Of a DNA stretch of 64,000 nucleotides, positions 49,786-57,342 are shown one piece after another. The notes beneath the pieces are model-generated. The model was not told the origin of the DNA, ran no database searches, and worked only from the letters and a program-made list of their open reading frames with translations. The position numbers and the translations under genes are program-made. The DNA comes from Pedococcus cremeus (GTDB taxonomy: Bacteria; Actinomycetota; Actinomycetes; Actinomycetales; Dermatophilaceae), in contig NZ_FOHB01000010.1 of NCBI RefSeq assembly GCF_900111375.1, positions 97,068 to 161,067 of the forward strand, in the 5' to 3' direction. Numbering within the stretch: the first letter of the stretch is position 1; every line of letters begins with the position of its first letter.

Positions 49786-50997
49786 ATGTCCGATTCGCCC
49801 CCTTCGTCCCTCGACTGGACGACCCGCCTCGTCGAGCTCGACACCACCAGCCGCGACACCAACCTCCCGCTCATCGAGGTCGTCGAGGCCGAGCTGAAGC
49901 GGCTCGGCGTCGACTCGACCCGCCTGCCGAGTGCCGATGGCACCAAGGCGAACCTCGTCGCCACCCTCCCCGCGCACGACGGCGGCACCTCCGGGGGCGT
50001 GGTGCTCTCCGGCCACACCGACGTGGTGCCGGTTGACGGCCAGGAGTGGAGCTCGCCGCCGTTCACGCCGGAGGTGCGCGACGGCCGGCTCTACGGCCGC
50101 GGGACCGCCGACATGAAGTCCTTCATCGGCGTCGTGCTGGCGCTGCTGCCCCGGTATGCCGCGGCGCGGCTGAGCGAGCCGGTGCACCTCGCGCTCAGCT
50201 ATGACGAGGAGGTCGGCTGCCTCGGCGCCGTCGACATCGCCGAGCACTTCAGGGCGCGAGCCGAGCAGGAGGGCGGGGCGCTGCCACGCGCTTGCATCGT
50301 CGGCGAGCCCACCAGCATGCGGGTCATCCCGGCGCACAAGTCGATCAACCTCATCAACCTCGTCTTCCACGGCAAGGCGGCCCACTCGTCGCTGACGCCG
50401 CAGGGCGTCAACGCGGTCGAGTACGCCGCGCGCGCCATCACCTTCATCCGCGGCATCGCCGACCAGCGCCGCGCCGAGGGCCCGTTCGACGAGGCCTACG
50501 TCGTGCCGCACACCACCGCGAGCGTCAACGTCGTGCAGGGCGGCATCGCCGGCAACACGGTGGCCGACCGGTGCCACGTGCAGTTCGAGTTCCGCACGGT
50601 CGGCGCCGACGATCCCCAGGAGATCCTCGGCCGCATCGAGGAGCACGTGCGCGGCCTGGAGCAGGAGATGCAGGCCGAGGACCCCAGCGCCCGGGTCGAG
50701 ATGAAGCCCGTCGCGCTGGTCCCGGGGCTCGACACGCCTGCCGAATCACCGGCCATCGCGTTCGCGTCGGGACTCGGCGGCATCCCCTCGACCGACAAGG
50801 TCACCTACGGCACCGAGGCCGGGCTCTTCGACGCGGTCGGCATCCCGACCGTGGTCTGCGGCCCGGGCGACATCGCGCAGGCCCACTCACCCGACGAGTT
50901 CGTCGAGCTCGCGCAGGTCGAGGCCTGCGAGCAGTTCATGACCCAGCTGCTGGACCAGCTCACCACGCAGGACCCGACCACCGAGGAGACGCGATGA
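49786..50997 (+). CDS. M20-family deacylase (acetylornithine deacetylase-like)
   Basis: A 403-residue two-metal amidohydrolase. Seen: VVLSGHTDVVPVDGQ (His77, Asp79), GRGTADMKSF (bridging Asp), LSYDEEVGC (catalytic Glu and metal Glu), CIVGEPTSM (metal Asp/Glu equivalent) and a late VVCGPGDIAQAHSPDEFV (metal His), plus a dimerisation domain beginning GKAAHSS. It is of the ArgE type, which cleaves N-acetylornithine, and the blocks match that subfamily. But an ArgJ-using actinobacterium would not need ArgE, and the gene is coupled to a transporter, so another N-acyl amino acid could be the real substrate. Confidence 0.87.
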   Translation: MSDSPPSSLDWTTRLVELDTTSRDTNLPLIEVVEAELKRLGVDSTRLPSADGTKANLVATLPAHDGGTSGGVVLSGHTDVVPVDGQEWSSPPFTPEVRDGRLYGRGTADMKSFIGVVLALLPRYAAARLSEPVHLALSYDEEVGCLGAVDIAEHFRARAEQEGGALPRACIVGEPTSMRVIPAHKSINLINLVFHGKAAHSSLTPQGVNAVEYAARAITFIRGIADQRRAEGPFDEAYVVPHTTASVNVVQGGIAGNTVADRCHVQFEFRTVGADDPQEILGRIEEHVRGLEQEMQAEDPSARVEMKPVALVPGLDTPAESPAIAFASGLGGIPSTDKVTYGTEAGLFDAVGIPTVVCGPGDIAQAHSPDEFVELAQVEACEQFMTQLLDQLTTQDPTTEETR

Positions 50998-52301
50998 GCA
51001 CCGACCGGACCCGCACCGTGGAGGCCCTGCCCTCCGCCGCACCGACCACCGAGGAGCAGCGCCGCGTCGCCACCCGTGCCGTCGTGGCCGCCTCGGTCGG
51101 CAACGCCCTCGAGTGGTTCGACATCATCGTCTACGCCTCGTTCGCGGTCGTCATCAGCAAGCTGTTCTTCCCCGAGACGAGCGGCGTCACCGCGCTGCTC
51201 TACACGTTCGGCGCGTTCGGCGTCTCCTACCTGATCCGGCCCCTCGGGGCGATGGTGCTCGGCTCCTACGGCGACCGCGCCGGTCGCAAGGCCGCCCTCA
51301 CCCTGACCATCGCGATCATGACGGTCGGCACCGCGATCATGGGCCTGGCCCCGACGGCCGCGACCATCGGCACGGGCGCCGGCCTGCTCATCCTGCTCTC
51401 GCGGCTGCTCCAGGGCTTCTCCGCCGGCGGCGAGTTCGGCACGGCCACGGCGTTCCTCATCGAGCACGCCCCCGACCGCAAGGCGTTCTACGCCTCGTGG
51501 CAGGTGGCCACCCAGGGCGCGTCGATGTTCCTGGCGTCGCTGTTCGGCTTCGGCCTCAACAGCTGGCTGACCACCGAGCAGCTGGAGTCGTGGGGCTGGC
51601 GGGTGCCGTTCCTCTTCGGCATGCTCATCGGCCCGGTCGGGTTCTACATCCGCTCGCGGATGAGCGAGACCCCCGACTTCGTCGAGAGCGAGACCGTGAA
51701 GTCGCCGCTGTGGTCGACGATCGGCCACCACACCGGCCGTGTCGTCACCGGTGCGGCCTGCGTGGGCCTGGCCACCATCTCGGTCTACCTGATCCTCTAC
51801 ATGCCGACGTTCGCGGTGAAGAGCCTCGGCCTGCCGGCCTCGGCGGGCTACCTCGGTGGCATCATCAGCGGCCTCGTCACGCTCGTCGGGGTGCCCTACG
51901 TCGGGACGCTGGCCGACCGCGTGGGTCCGGTAGTCATCATGCGGGCGGCCACGGTCGCGGCCATCGTGCTGGCGTGGCCGATGTTCGCGCTGCTGGTCGC
52001 CAACCCCTCGATCTGGGGCCTGACGGTCGTCGAGGTGGTGCTCGGCATCATCATGGCGCTCTACTTCGGCCCGCTGCCGGCCCTGCTCTCCGAGCTGTTC
52101 CCGACCCAGATCCGCACCACCGGCCTGTCGGTCTCCTACAACCTCGGCGTGACGCTGTTCGGCGGCTTCGCTCCGCTGGTTCTGACCTGGCTCATCTCCC
52201 GCACCGGGTCGCTGATGTCGCCGAGCCTGTACTACATCGCGATCGCCCTGCTGTCGCTGGTGGGGCTGTTCGTGGCCCGCTCGAAGTACGTCATCCGCTG
52301 A
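50994..52301 (+). CDS. MHS-type MFS transporter
   Basis: A 435-residue, twelve-helix MFS protein of the metabolite:H+ symporter family (ProP/KgtP/ShiA). Seen: SVGNALEWFDIIVYASFAVVISKLFFP, RPLGAMVLGSYGDRAGRKAAL (loop 2-3 RxGR-K), RLLQGFSAGGEFGTATAFLIEHAP and WRVPFLFG, all MHS hallmarks. Substrates in the family include proline, betaine, 2-oxoglutarate, shikimate and other organic acids. ATG 50994 overlaps the deacylase stop (ATGA), suggesting it imports the N-acyl compound or a related acid that the deacylase processes. Confidence 0.92.
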   Translation: MSTDRTRTVEALPSAAPTTEEQRRVATRAVVAASVGNALEWFDIIVYASFAVVISKLFFPETSGVTALLYTFGAFGVSYLIRPLGAMVLGSYGDRAGRKAALTLTIAIMTVGTAIMGLAPTAATIGTGAGLLILLSRLLQGFSAGGEFGTATAFLIEHAPDRKAFYASWQVATQGASMFLASLFGFGLNSWLTTEQLESWGWRVPFLFGMLIGPVGFYIRSRMSETPDFVESETVKSPLWSTIGHHTGRVVTGAACVGLATISVYLILYMPTFAVKSLGLPASAGYLGGIISGLVTLVGVPYVGTLADRVGPVVIMRAATVAAIVLAWPMFALLVANPSIWGLTVVEVVLGIIMALYFGPLPALLSELFPTQIRTTGLSVSYNLGVTLFGGFAPLVLTWLISRTGSLMSPSLYYIAIALLSLVGLFVARSKYVIR

Positions 52302-52314
52302 CGGCGAACAAAAG

Positions 52315-52357
52315 GCGAGGGGTATGCCGCGTGGTGACCACGCGGCATACCCCTCGC
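52315..52357. terminator. Long perfect hairpin between convergent genes
   Basis: 20-base perfect arms (52315-52334 and 52338-52357) with a 3-base loop TGA, 13 bases past the MHS transporter stop and 17 bases before the convergent DHA2 stop; A-run before and TTC after. Likely bidirectional terminator. Each arm carries a GTATGCC heptamer. Confidence 0.85.
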
Positions 52358-52374
52358 TTCTGTGTGGCGGGCCG

Positions 52375-54075
52375 TCAGTGCCCGGTCGCGGGCGGCGCCG
52401 CGGCAGCCGCCTCCACCTCGCTGCGGGCCTGCGCCTCGTCCTGACCCCGCTGGGCGTAGGACGAGCCGGACCGCAGCTCGACGTTGGGCAGGAACAGCAT
52501 CACCACGAACCCGACGACCATGACCGCCGACCCCACGAGGAAGACGAGGTCCATCGAGTCCGAGAACCCCTGCAGGAACGGCTTGGCCAGCCGGGCGTCC
52601 AGGGTGTTGAGGAACGAGCTGTCCTTCAGCACCCCACCGGTGGCGCCGGACCCGCCGCCGGCCTTCTGGGCCTGCAGCTGCTTGGCGAACTCCGCGTTCT
52701 TGGGGTCGCGCAGCGCCTCCTGGAAGGCAGGCGTGGGAGCGATCTTCTGCAGTGCAGCAGCGATCTTGTCAGGCACAGTGGTGAACAGGATGGACAGGAA
52801 CACCGCAGTGCCGAGCGTGCCGCCGATCTGACGGGTGAACGTCGCCGACGAGGTGGCGACACCGATCTGCTGCGGGGGCACGGCGTTCTGGACGGCGAGG
52901 GTCAGCGGCTGGAAGTTGAAGCCGAGTCCGATGCCGAAGAAGAACATCACGATCATCGTCTGCCACAGCGGGGTGTCCTCGTGGACGTAGTGGAAGACGA
53001 AGAGGGCGACGGCCAGCAGGCCCGAGCCGACGACGGGGAACGTCCGGTAGCGGCCGGTGCGGCTGATGATCTGGCCGGAGCTGATGGACCCGCTCATGAT
53101 GCCGAGGGTCATCGGCAGCAGCAGCAGACCGGCCTCGGTGGGCGAGGCGCCCTTGACGATCTGCAGGTAGAGCGGGAGGCAGGCCAGTCCGCCGAACATG
53201 GCGATGCCGATGAGGACCGAGGCGCCGGAGGCCACCCCGACGGTGCGGATGCGGAAGAGCGCCAGCGGTAGCAGCGCCTCCTCGCCCATCGCCCGCTCGA
53301 CGGCGAAGAAGGCGGCGGCACCGATGATGCCTATGCCGTAGCAGATCAGCGCCGAGGTCGATCCCCAACCCCACTGGCGACCCTGCTCGGCCACCAGCAG
53401 CAGCGGGACGAGGGAGACGCTGAGGGCGACCGCGCCCCACCAGTCGATGCGGTGGTCGAGCCGGGTGTGGTGCAGGTGCAGGGTCTTGGAGACGACGGCC
53501 AGGGCGGCGATGCCGATGGGCACGTTGACGAGGAAGACCCAGCGCCAGCCGTCGATGCCGAAGATCTGGTCCTGGCCGGCGAAGAACCCGCCGATGACCG
53601 GGCCCAGGACGCTGGAGGTGCCGAAGACGGCGAGGAAGTAGCCCTGGTACTTGGCGCGCTCCCGCGGCGGCACGATGTCGCCGATGATGGCGAGGGCGAG
53701 CGAGAAGAGGCCGCCCGCACCGATGCCCTGCACGGCGCGGTAGGCCGCGAGCTGGGGCATCGTCTGCGCGAGGGTGCACAGGACCGAGCCGACGACGAAG
53801 ATGCTGATCGCGAAGATGAACAGCTTCTTGCGGCCGTAGATGTCGCCGAGCTTGCCGTAGAGCGGCGTGACGATGGTGGAGGTGATCAGGTACGCGGTCG
53901 TCGCCCAGGCCTGCTGGTCCAGGCCCTTGAGGTCGTCGGCGATGGTGCGGATCGCGGTCGCGACGATGGTCTGGTCGAGGGCGGCCAGGAACATCCCCAT
54001 CATCAGGCCGATGAGGATCGTGACGATCTGCTTGTGGGTGAGCGGCCCTTCGGGGCGTACGGCGGCGGTTGCCAT
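52375..54075 (-). CDS. DHA2-family drug:H+ antiporter (first copy)
   Basis: A 566-residue, fourteen-helix MFS exporter (EmrB/QacA type). Seen: FLAALDQTIVATAIRTIADDL (motif D1 region), LYGKLGDIYGRKKLFI (motif A), RAVQGIGAGGLFSLALAIIGDIVPPRERAKYQG (motif B and C region) and GPVIGGFFAG (motif C G-P-x-x-GG), then GWRWVFLVNVPIG. Expels lipophilic drugs. AGGAGAAC precedes ATG 54075, which abuts the stop of the MarR gene (TGAATG), so the repressor and the pump are co-transcribed. Confidence 0.94.
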   Translation of the reverse strand: MATAAVRPEGPLTHKQIVTILIGLMMGMFLAALDQTIVATAIRTIADDLKGLDQQAWATTAYLITSTIVTPLYGKLGDIYGRKKLFIFAISIFVVGSVLCTLAQTMPQLAAYRAVQGIGAGGLFSLALAIIGDIVPPRERAKYQGYFLAVFGTSSVLGPVIGGFFAGQDQIFGIDGWRWVFLVNVPIGIAALAVVSKTLHLHHTRLDHRIDWWGAVALSVSLVPLLLVAEQGRQWGWGSTSALICYGIGIIGAAAFFAVERAMGEEALLPLALFRIRTVGVASGASVLIGIAMFGGLACLPLYLQIVKGASPTEAGLLLLPMTLGIMSGSISSGQIISRTGRYRTFPVVGSGLLAVALFVFHYVHEDTPLWQTMIVMFFFGIGLGFNFQPLTLAVQNAVPPQQIGVATSSATFTRQIGGTLGTAVFLSILFTTVPDKIAAALQKIAPTPAFQEALRDPKNAEFAKQLQAQKAGGGSGATGGVLKDSSFLNTLDARLAKPFLQGFSDSMDLVFLVGSAVMVVGFVVMLFLPNVELRSGSSYAQRGQDEAQARSEVEAAAAAPPATGH

Positions 54076-54585
54076 TCAGTTCTCCTGCGGGTCGGTGGAG
54101 GTGTGGGGGGCGCCCGGCGGGGCCGGGGTGCGGGTCAGCGCGCGCGCCCGGGAGGCCTCGAGGGCGTCGCCGAACCGGTCGAGGTATGCCGTGAACTCGG
54201 CGGCCTCCTCGGAGGTCCAGTCCGCGAGCAGCGACTGGAACCACTGCGAGCGCTGGCCCTTGACGGCCTCGAGGAGGGCCTGGCCCTCAGCGGTGAGGGT
54301 GATGAGCTGGACGCGGCCGTCGTCCGGGTCGGTGACCTTGGTGGCCACGCCCTGGTTGACCAGGTTGCTGGCCTGGCGGCTGACGGTGGAGACGTCGGAG
54401 TGGGTGCAGTCGGCCAGCTCGGAGACCCGCTTGGGGCCCGAGGCGATGGTGAACAGCACCGGGTAGGCGCTGGCGTCCACCTCGGGGTGCGGGGTGGGGG
54501 CGTGGTGCCGCATCCCCTTGATCAGCTTGATGACGCGCACCAGCGTGGTGCTCAAGGTGGAGGCGGCCTCGAGAGTGATGGGCAC
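54076..54585 (-). CDS. MarR-family repressor of the adjacent DHA2 pump
   Basis: A 169-residue winged-helix regulator. Seen: PVLFTIASGPKRVSELADCTHSDVSTVSRQASNLVNQGVATKVTDPDDGRVQLITLTAEGQ, a full MarR helix-turn-helix plus wing (D-P-D-D-G-R). GTG 54585 is chosen because GAAGGG is 7-12 bases upstream and a promoter with a dyad lies 35 bases further; the longer ORF would include the promoter. Expected to repress its own operon until a drug-like ligand binds. Confidence 0.88.
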   Translation of the reverse strand: MPITLEAASTLSTTLVRVIKLIKGMRHHAPTPHPEVDASAYPVLFTIASGPKRVSELADCTHSDVSTVSRQASNLVNQGVATKVTDPDDGRVQLITLTAEGQALLEAVKGQRSQWFQSLLADWTSEEAAEFTAYLDRFGDALEASRARALTRTPAPPGAPHTSTDPQEN

Positions 54586-54634
54586 AGGGGTCCCTTCGAG
54601 ACGGAACGTTTGTTTGCGGCATACAAGTATCACT

Positions 54635-54650
54635 CAATGCTTGCGCATTG
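54635..54650 (-). promoter_or_regulatory. Promoter-overlapping dyad of the MarR-DHA2 operon
   Basis: CAATGC-TTGC-GCATTG is a perfect 6-bp dyad with a 4-base spacer. On the minus strand TTGCAA (54653-54648) and GATACT form -35/-10 boxes about 16 bp apart, so a repressor bound here would block the polymerase. The adjacent MarR protein is the expected ligand. Confidence 0.6.
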
Positions 54651-54715
54651 CAAATAGTTCTTCGCGGCCAGTGAACCCGCGGATGGGTGACTGCGAGAAA
54701 ACGGCGAGAAAGAAG

Positions 54716-54752
54716 ACCCGCCGAGCGCTCCTCGAGGAAGCGCCCGGCGGGT
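54716..54752 (-). terminator. Terminator of the second DHA2 gene
   Basis: Hairpin with outer 8-bp (ACCCGCCG/CGGCGGGT) and inner 5-bp (GCGCT/AGCGC) stem segments separated by one mismatch; read on the minus strand it is followed by TCTTCTTTCTC. It lies 30 bases after the stop at 54782. Confidence 0.75.
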
Positions 54753-54781
54753 GTCGGCTGGGGCGGCGACGCCCCGACGCC

Positions 54782-56338
54782 TCAGTGCAGGACGACGGGG
54801 GCGGCGGCCGCCTGGTCGTCGAGGAGGTGCGACTCCTCCTTCTTCCGCGGCAGGAACAGCGCCGGGATCATCGTCAGCGTCACGAGGATGGCAGCCACCA
54901 GGAACGTCTGGGCGAACGCGTCCGCCGCGTCGGCCAGGCCCTTGGCCACGACGGCCTGGCCGCCGATCTTGTCGACCAGCGAGGGGTCGCGCTGCGTCGC
55001 CATGGCGGGTCCGGCGAGCTTGGACTCCTTGAGGTTGTTGGTGAGGATCACCGACATCACCGCCACGCCGACCGAGCTCGCGATCTGCTGGGTGATGTTG
55101 AGCAGGGTCGACCCGCGGGCCACCTCGTGCGAGGTGAGCGTCTTCAGCGCGGTGGTCATGATCGGCATCATCGTGCCGCCCATGCCGAGGCCCATGACGA
55201 AGAGCACCGCGATGATCTGCGGGTAGGGCGTGGTCGAGGTGATCTGCGTCATCGCGAACATGCCGGCGATGATGCCGAGCAGGCCGAACGGCACGATCCG
55301 GCCCACGGGGAAGCGGTCGACCAGGGCCCCGGCGATCGGCATGGTCACCATCGCTCCGATGCCCTGGGGTGCCACGAGCAGCCCGGCGTCGAGGGTCGAC
55401 TCGCCGCGCACCGACTGGAAGTACGTCGGAACGAGCAGCAGCCCGCCGAAGAAGGCGGCGCCGAACATGAACATCGTGATGAGGGAGACCGTCAGGTTGC
55501 GGTTCCGGAACAGGCGCAGGTCGAGCAGCGGGTGCTGCGGGCGGAACGAGTGCCAGACGAACGCCAGCATGAGCACGATGCCGATGCCCATGGTCACGTA
55601 GACCTCGGGGTTGTTCATGGTGCCGTGCTCGGGAATCGAGGAGATGCCGTAGAGGAACAGCGCCAGGCCGGGCGACATGAGCAGCACGCCGACCACGTCG
55701 AGCGACTCCGACGGCTCGGTGTGGTCCTTCGGCAGGGCGAAGAAGGCGTAGATGGCGGCGATCGCGCCGATCGGCACGTTGATGAGGAAGATCCAGTGCC
55801 AGCTGTAGTGCTCGATCAGCCAGCCGCCGAGGATCGGGCCCATGATCGGGCCGAGCAGCATCGGCACGCCGAGGATCGCCATGAGGCGACCCATCCGGTG
55901 CGGGCCGGCGGCCCGGGTCATGATCGTCATGCCCAGCGGCATGAGCATGCCGCCGCCGAGGCCCTGCAGCACGCGGAACCCGATGAGCATCTCGATCGAG
56001 GTCGCCGTCGCGCACAGCGCCGAGCCGGCGGTGAAGAGGACGATGGCCATGATGTAGAGCCGCTTGGTGCCGAACCGGTCGGCGGCCCAGCCGGTGAGCG
56101 GGATGACCGTCGCCAGCGCGAGCGTGTAGGCCGTGACCGTCCAGGCCACGGTCGAGTAGGCCAGGGGCTGGTCGGGGGTCTCGGCGAAGACGGTCTGGAA
56201 GACCGGCAGGGCGACGTTGACGACGGTGATGTCGAGGATCGACATGATGGCGCCGAGCACGACGACGCCGGCCACCTTCAGGACGGCGGCGTCGATGTTG
56301 TCGGGGTACTGCGGGGCGGGTGGTGCGGTTGCGGACAC
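54782..56338 (-). CDS. DHA2-family drug:H+ antiporter (second copy)
   Basis: A 518-residue MFS exporter of the EmrB/QacA type, clearly different in sequence from the first copy. Seen: GAIMSILDITVVNVALPVFQTVF, LTGWAADRFGTKRLYIM (motif A), GFRVLQGLGGGMLMPLGMTIMTRAAG, GPIMGPILGGWLIEHYSWHWIFLINVPIGAIA (motif C and the EmrB signature), and a cytosolic loop around PKDHTEPSES. GTG 56338 has GAAGAGAG upstream; longer in-frame starts exist. It follows the MarR-DHA2 operon on the same strand but is set apart by a terminator and a 196-base gap, so control may be separate. Confidence 0.93.
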   Translation of the reverse strand: MSATAPPAPQYPDNIDAAVLKVAGVVVLGAIMSILDITVVNVALPVFQTVFAETPDQPLAYSTVAWTVTAYTLALATVIPLTGWAADRFGTKRLYIMAIVLFTAGSALCATATSIEMLIGFRVLQGLGGGMLMPLGMTIMTRAAGPHRMGRLMAILGVPMLLGPIMGPILGGWLIEHYSWHWIFLINVPIGAIAAIYAFFALPKDHTEPSESLDVVGVLLMSPGLALFLYGISSIPEHGTMNNPEVYVTMGIGIVLMLAFVWHSFRPQHPLLDLRLFRNRNLTVSLITMFMFGAAFFGGLLLVPTYFQSVRGESTLDAGLLVAPQGIGAMVTMPIAGALVDRFPVGRIVPFGLLGIIAGMFAMTQITSTTPYPQIIAVLFVMGLGMGGTMMPIMTTALKTLTSHEVARGSTLLNITQQIASSVGVAVMSVILTNNLKESKLAGPAMATQRDPSLVDKIGGQAVVAKGLADAADAFAQTFLVAAILVTLTMIPALFLPRKKEESHLLDDQAAAAPVVLH

Positions 56339-56460
56339 GACGGTGCTCTCTTCAGGAGGCAGGGTTGGCGGCGCCCAGTGGGCGGGGAGGCGCACGTCGC
56401 TGTGCGCGAGTCAACCAACGATGCTAGGCGAGCGACCCGGCCCCGGTCCTGCGAATTTCC

Positions 56461-57315
56461 TCAGTGCGTGATGGGGAGGGCCTGCAGCACCCGCACGGCG
56501 ACCTCCTCGTCGCCCTGCACCGTGTAGTGGATGTCGCCGAGCGAGCCCCGCCCGGCGGCCCGGCGCGTGATGGCGTCGGTCGACAGCGTGATGCTGGTGA
56601 CCTGCCCGTCCTCGGGGTGCTCGTGCACCGTGCCGGTGAAGAGTGGCGTGCCCAGGGGGCTGCCGTCCTCGGCGACCTCGACCCGGACCCCCGCGCGGCC
56701 CACGACCGGGCCCGTGATGTCGAAGATGACGATGTTGCCGGGGTCGATGCCGGCGTCCCGGGCGACCAGCCTCGGCAGCTCGGTGCAGAGGGTGTCCATG
56801 AAGATGGCCGCCCCGGGTGCGTCGAGGCCGCCCGGGCGGCCGAGCGCCTGGCGCATGTCCTGCTCGTGGGTCCAGACGTCCATGATCCGTTCGCGCAGCA
56901 CCTCGCCGGCCGGTGCCGGGCCGCCCACGCCCTTGACCTCGGTCTCGAGGGTCAGCTCAGGGTCGTCGAGCTGCATCATCCGCTTGGCGAGCACACCCTC
57001 GAGCTCGTCGACCACCTTGGAGCCGATCATCCGGCGCCGCAGCTCGACCATGGACTCGCGGGCGCGGTCGCGCTCGGTGCGCACGTGCCGGTAGTCGGGG
57101 ACGGGCACGCGGGGCAGAGGTGAGCCGCTCAGCCACTGCTCCACCCCCACCACGTGGGAGACCTGGTCCTTGACCGTCCACCCGTCGTAGACCGTCGGCT
57201 TGTCGAAGTCGCGGTCCGAGCAGGAGCGGCCGATGTCGATGACCGCCTGCACGGTCTGGCAGTAGGCCTGGACCAGCCCGGGAAGGTCGTGGGGTGCTGC
57301 CGGGTGGAGAGGCAT
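56461..57315 (-). CDS. MDMPI-type maleylpyruvate isomerase family protein
   Basis: A 284-residue protein with a DinB-like N-terminal domain: LPGLVQAYCQTVQAVIDI, DKPTVYDGWTVKDQVSHVVGVEQWLSGSPLP, the typical T-x-x-x-GW-V-x-D-x-V-x-H of mycothiol-dependent maleylpyruvate isomerase family (TIGR03083), and RIMDVWTHEQDMRQALGRPGGLD with the other metal His. A C-terminal beta-rich domain follows (from about residue 190). Probably a mycothiol-linked transferase of unknown substrate. ATG 57315 sits 6 bases after a TAGGGT -10-like box. Confidence 0.87.
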   Translation of the reverse strand: MPLHPAAPHDLPGLVQAYCQTVQAVIDIGRSCSDRDFDKPTVYDGWTVKDQVSHVVGVEQWLSGSPLPRVPVPDYRHVRTERDRARESMVELRRRMIGSKVVDELEGVLAKRMMQLDDPELTLETEVKGVGGPAPAGEVLRERIMDVWTHEQDMRQALGRPGGLDAPGAAIFMDTLCTELPRLVARDAGIDPGNIVIFDITGPVVGRAGVRVEVAEDGSPLGTPLFTGTVHEHPEDGQVTSITLSTDAITRRAAGRGSLGDIHYTVQGDEEVAVRVLQALPITH

Positions 57316-57321
57316 GCCCCC

Positions 57322-57335
57322 ACCCTACTTAGGCT
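57322..57335. promoter_or_regulatory. Back-to-back leaderless -10 elements
   Basis: On the minus strand TAGGGT (57327-57322) precedes ATG 57315 by 6 bases; on the plus strand TAGGCT (57330-57335) precedes ATG 57343 by 7 bases. The two divergent starts are only 27 bases apart, so the promoters overlap and the mRNAs must be leaderless. Confidence 0.5.
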
Positions 57336-57342
57336 GGGCACC

